From: an uncultured Bacteroidales bacterium
Lineage (GTDB): Bacteria; Bacteroidota; Bacteroidia; Bacteroidales; UBA932
Direction of reading: 5' to 3'
DNA: 9,727 nt
Assembly (NCBI GenBank): GCA_945912085.1
Contig: CAMEBJ010000032.1
Span: 1 to 9,727 of the forward strand
Below are positions 7,504-9,727 of the stretch, one piece after another. The notes beneath the pieces were generated by a model that saw only the letters and a program-made list of their open reading frames with translations, was not told the DNA's origin and searched no databases. The position numbers were made by a program, and so were the translations under genes. Positions within the stretch are counted from its first letter, which is position 1, and every line of letters starts with the position of its first letter.

Positions 7504-8094
7504 TCATTTAAGATAGTCGGTGTAGAGAATCCCGTCGAGGTGGTCGCACTCGTGCTGGAAAATCACTGCGGTGAATCCCCTGACAGTTTCCGTGGTGTCC
7601 TTTCCTGAAGGCAGGGCCGTGTAGTGAATATCTATATCCCTGTGTCTGAGGACATCACCCCTGCAGTCCGGCACACTGAGGCAACCCTCGGGCCCCAAGT
7701 GCGGCTCACCACGCCTTGCAACAATCCTGATGTTCGGGTAAACCTCGAAAGGCTCCCCCTGTTTGTCAAATCTCTGAACGGCAACAACCCGGCGGGAAAT
7801 CCCCACCTGAGGTCCGGCTATTCCCACTCCGTCCTGCTGCGGACTGGTGACAGTTGCTATCATCTTGCGGGACAGAATGCGGAAGTCCTCTCCCCGGAGT
7901 ACTCTTGCAGGAATGTCTCTGGAAAGGGCTCTGAGCACGGCCGAATCCGCCGGGTCCTGCACGGTGAGCACCCGCATCACCTCACCCTGATTCCGGATGA
8001 TGTCCAATTCCTCCCTGCTCCACCCGCCATTCGAGCAGGAGCAGAAAATCATTGCTGCAAGTGTCGCCAAAAAGAATACATTTTTCGTTTTCAT
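7504..8094 (-). CDS. Peptide deformylase paralogue with lipoprotein signal
   Basis: A 196-residue protein with a complete peptide deformylase domain, the metalloenzyme that removes the formyl group from nascent N-formylmethionine. All three signature motifs are present: GVGIAGPQVG (89-98), EGCLSVP (136-142) and QHECDH (180-185). The metal ligands Cys138, His181 and His185, the catalytic Glu182 and Gln97 are therefore in place. Unusually, the domain is preceded by MKTKN, a hydrophobic run (6-17) and Cys18/Cys20 followed by SNGG, which looks like a lipoprotein leader with a non-ideal lipobox. Ordinary deformylases act on the ribosome and have no such leader, so the cell presumably has a separate cytoplasmic def, not visible here. 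The gene stands alone, convergent with cvpA and divergent from tsaB. The fold and catalytic residues are clear; export, substrate and role are inferred. I leave the symbol empty because this is probably not the housekeeping copy. Confidence 0.88.
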   Translation of the reverse strand: MKTKNVFFLATLAAMIFCSCSNGGWSREELDIIRNQGEVMRVLTVQDPADSAVLRALSRDIPARVLRGEDFRILSRKMIATVTSPQQDGVGIAGPQVGISRRVVAVQRFDKQGEPFEVYPNIRIVARRGEPHLGPEGCLSVPDCRGDVLRHRDIDIHYTALPSGKDTTETVRGFTAVIFQHECDHLDGILYTDYLK

Positions 8095-8121
8095 GACTCA
8101 AATTCCGCTGGTTTCTCCGCA

Positions 8122-8129
8122 CAAAAATA
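8122..8129 (-). promoter_or_regulatory. Putative -7 element for the deformylase gene
   Basis: On the minus strand this reads TATTTTTG, an exact fit to the Bacteroidota -7 consensus TAnnTTTG, 27 bases upstream of the ATG. No convincing TTTG is found at the -33 spacing, so the support is partial. Confidence 0.33.
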
Positions 8130-8214
8130 CTAAAATTACCCTTCCCCTCCCTTAATTGGTCGGAATTTTGACTCCTGAAAAAACAACCTGCCTCTGTTTT
8201 TGAATATTCCTTAG

Positions 8215-8222
8215 TATCTTTG
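8215..8222 (+). promoter_or_regulatory. Putative -7 element for tsaB
   Basis: TATCTTTG matches the Bacteroidota -7 consensus TAnnTTTG exactly and would give tsaB a leader of about 40 bases. The nearest TTTG upstream (8199-8202) is only 12 bases away instead of about 19-20, so the -33 element is not clear. Confidence 0.4.
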
Positions 8223-8238
8223 GCGGCTCAAACAGACT

Positions 8239-8252
8239 CCGGCAGATGCCGG
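8239..8252 (+). promoter_or_regulatory. GC-rich hairpin in the tsaB leader
   Basis: CCGGCA-GA-TGCCGG is a perfect inverted repeat; as RNA it would form at least five GC-rich pairs with an AGAT loop. It lies between the putative promoter and the start codon, ending 17 bases before the ATG, just ahead of the purine-rich GGGAAAAAGG that may serve as ribosome binding site. It is not followed by a T-tract, so it is not a terminator. A role in mRNA stability or translation control is possible but unproven. Confidence 0.35.
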
Positions 8253-8269
8253 GAAAAAGGAAAATGTAA

Positions 8270-9145
8270 ATGGAAAGGATAATACTGATTGAAACCTCCA
8301 CGGCACTCTGCTCAGTGGCTCTCTGCGAACAGGGACACATAATTTCCTACAAGGAAAGCGATGCGATGAAAGCACACGCATCGCTGACAGCAGCTTTTGT
8401 GGATGGGATCCTCAAGGAAAAGGGACTTACCCTGAAAGATTGCGATGCAGTCTGCGTCAGTATGGGGCCGGGGTCCTACACCGGTTTGAGAGTCGGGGTG
8501 TCCACAGCGAAGGGACTGTGTTTCGGGGCAGGACTTCCACTTCTTGCGGTCGGGACCCTGGACACGCTTGTGGCACAGGCCTTTGCCCGGGAGACTCTGG
8601 AGTGCAGCAAAAACGATGGGGCCAAGGTGATGATGCCGGTCGGGGATTTCCTTCACATTGTTCCGATGATTGACGCCCGAAGGATGGAGGTTTACACCGG
8701 GGTGTTCTCAAAGATTGCCCCTGGGCAAGGCTCAGGTCAGGACCTAGGGAGGGACCTTCAGGAAAAACAAGGGGTCGGCGAATACCAGATAGCAGGCAGT
8801 TTCCCGGACGCAGAAGGCTGCCGGGATGCTAATGTACGCCAGTTGACAAAAGGTCCCAATTTCATCCAGACCACTGAAACAGCCCCCCACATAGTGACTC
8901 CGGAAAGTTTTCGGGAGCATCTTGCCGAAGGGCCGGTCCTGTTCATAGGTGACGGTGCAGGGAAATGTACGGATGTCATCAAAAATGAGAATGCGTTCTT
9001 CCTCCAGTGTTGCCCGCAGGCCTCCTCAATGGCCGCACCGGCGACTGATGCATTCCTTAAAAAGGAATTCCGTGATGTGGCCTATTTCGAACCTTTCTAT
9101 CTGAAAGAATTCACCGCCACTGTCAGCAAAAAGAAACTTTTCTGA
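8270..9145 (+). CDS. tsaB: tRNA t6A biosynthesis protein TsaB, with extra internal segment
   Basis: TsaB is the non-catalytic ASKHA-fold partner of TsaD; with TsaC and TsaE they make N6-threonylcarbamoyladenosine at position 37 of ANN-decoding tRNAs, which includes tRNA-Ile charged by the nearby IleRS. Family features: the opening strand ILIETST (5-11), GPGSYTGLRVG (66-76), the IDARRMEVYTGVF block (134-146) and the Bacteroidota C-terminus AYFEPFYLKEFTATVSKK (271-288). The length of 291 exceeds the usual 220-240 residues. The excess is largely a hydrophilic segment at about 147-205, rich in Gly, Gln, Asp and Thr, inserted between the DARRMEVY strand and the next conserved part (TPESF, then LFIGDGAGKC); a shorter excess lies near 106-127. 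TsaB family membership is firm. The start ATG follows a purine-rich stretch and gives the expected N-terminus. Confidence 0.94.
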   Translation: MERIILIETSTALCSVALCEQGHIISYKESDAMKAHASLTAAFVDGILKEKGLTLKDCDAVCVSMGPGSYTGLRVGVSTAKGLCFGAGLPLLAVGTLDTLVAQAFARETLECSKNDGAKVMMPVGDFLHIVPMIDARRMEVYTGVFSKIAPGQGSGQDLGRDLQEKQGVGEYQIAGSFPDAEGCRDANVRQLTKGPNFIQTTETAPHIVTPESFREHLAEGPVLFIGDGAGKCTDVIKNENAFFLQCCPQASSMAAPATDAFLKKEFRDVAYFEPFYLKEFTATVSKKKLF

Positions 9146-9167
9146 TTAAGTTCCTGTCCGCGACTAG

Positions 9168-9213
9168 ATTCCCGGTCGAGCCGGGAATGACGAAAAGCAA
9201 CCCGGGAATGACG
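9168..9213. repeat. Inverted and direct repeat cluster between convergent tsaB and dus
   Basis: ATTCCCGG and CCGGGAAT (9168-9175 and 9181-9188) form a perfect eight-base stem with a TCGAG loop. The 12-mer CCGGGAATGACG then occurs twice, at 9181-9192 and 9202-9213, separated by nine bases, so the first arm could pair with either copy. The second copy is followed by a short T run (9218-9222). The element fills most of the 75-base gap between two stop codons and may act as a bidirectional terminator. Its form also resembles dispersed REP-like intergenic repeats; dispersal cannot be judged from one window. Confidence 0.6.
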
Positions 9214-9220
9214 GAAATTT

Positions 9221-9727
9221 TTACTCCCAATGCTCCCCGATGAAGTCAAGGAGGGAGAATAGGGCGGCGGGGTCGTTCTCTGTGACGAGCTTCATACGGG
9301 TTTCCTTGAAATCCGGCAGGGCCTTGAAATAACAACTCAGGTGGCGGCGCATCTCAAGTACACCGACCTTTTCGCCCTTGACTTCCAATGACCTGGCAAG
9401 ATGTCTCTTTGCAAGGGCAACCCTCTCGGCGACACTCATAGGCTCCAGCAATTCACCGGTGTCAAGGTAATGCCGGATCTCCCGGAAGATCCACGGGTGA
9501 CCGAAAGTGGCCCTTCCTATCATAATACCGTCAACACCGTAGAGGTCAAATGCTTCCTTGGCTTTCTGCGGGGAATCGATGTCACCGTTGCCTATGATTG
9601 GGATGTGCATCCTCGGATTTTCCTTGATTTTCCCGATGAGGGTCCAGTCGGCCTGCCCGGTGTACATCTGGCAACGTGTCCTCCCGTGAACGGTCAAGGC
9701 ACTGATTCCCACATCCTGAAGTCTCTC
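9221..9727 (-). CDS. tRNA-dihydrouridine synthase (DusB-like), 5'-truncated
   Basis: The C-terminal 168 residues of a Dus-family flavoenzyme, which reduces uridines in the D-loop of tRNA using FMN and NADPH. The frame is open to the right edge; the valine (GTG) at 9710-9712 is internal, preceded by ERLQD. Visible are the end of the TIM barrel with LTVHGRTR (HGRTR is a family signature), IPIIGNGDI (phosphate-binding strand), GVDGIMIGRATFGHPWIF, and the helical tRNA-binding domain with the block RRHLSCYFKALPDF. The catalytic cysteine motif lies upstream of the window edge and cannot be checked. The sequence most resembles DusB, the common form in Bacteroidota, but subfamily assignment from this fragment is not certain. 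It converges with tsaB across the repeat cluster. Confidence 0.92.
   Translation of the reverse strand, partial: ERLQDVGISALTVHGRTRCQMYTGQADWTLIGKIKENPRMHIPIIGNGDIDSPQKAKEAFDLYGVDGIMIGRATFGHPWIFREIRHYLDTGELLEPMSVAERVALAKRHLARSLEVKGEKVGVLEMRRHLSCYFKALPDFKETRMKLVTENDPAALFSLLDFIGEHWE

Noticed and set aside
9221..9712. Complete short Dus protein starting at GTG 9712
   Set aside because: The frame continues to the window edge with family-like residues ERLQD, and the N-terminal half with the catalytic cysteine would be missing; it is a gene cut by the window.

Overview
The window looks like a chromosomal housekeeping region from a Bacteroidota genome, most likely of the order Bacteroidales. The grounds are: a minus-strand gene series isoleucyl-tRNA synthetase - DksA/TraR-like protein - signal peptidase II of the kind found in that phylum; a uridine-kinase-type nucleoside kinase whose motifs match the Bacteroidales family; a GH109-type oxidoreductase-fold glycosidase with a lipoprotein-like leader; weak Shine-Dalgarno sequences; and several close matches to the phylum's -7 promoter element TAnnTTTG. 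No tRNA, rRNA, insertion sequence, CRISPR array or phage gene was seen, and no gene-free stretch exceeds 300 bases.

Layout. (1) Bases 3-863 (+) hold the C-terminal 286 residues of the nucleoside kinase, cut by the left edge. (2) Bases 918-6877 (-) hold four co-directional genes, in transcription order ileS, dksA-like, lspA and a GH109-like gene, with gaps of 55, 5 and 35 bases, so probably one operon. (3) cvpA (6960-7487, +) diverges from ileS; the 82-base gap contains an AT-rich region with promoter-like elements on both strands and a short hairpin. (4) A peptide deformylase paralogue with a signal peptide (7504-8094, -) converges on cvpA. (5) tsaB (8270-9145, +) diverges from the deformylase gene and has a hairpin in its leader. 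(6) The right edge holds the C-terminal 168 residues of a tRNA-dihydrouridine synthase (9221-9727, -), converging on tsaB across an inverted/direct repeat cluster.

Functional themes: translation and tRNA modification (IleRS, TsaB, Dus), envelope maturation (LspA, with two putative lipoproteins in the same window that could be its substrates), and regulation (DksA-like). The most notable details are in the proteins. IleRS carries GIHH where class I synthetases carry HIGH, and KMSKR in place of KMSKS. This is the altered signature reported for mupirocin hyper-resistant type 2 IleRS. The DksA-like protein has lost three of the four zinc cysteines. The deformylase has an intact catalytic site behind an export signal. 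TsaB carries an extra segment of roughly 45-55 residues. I did not find a wholly new multi-gene system.
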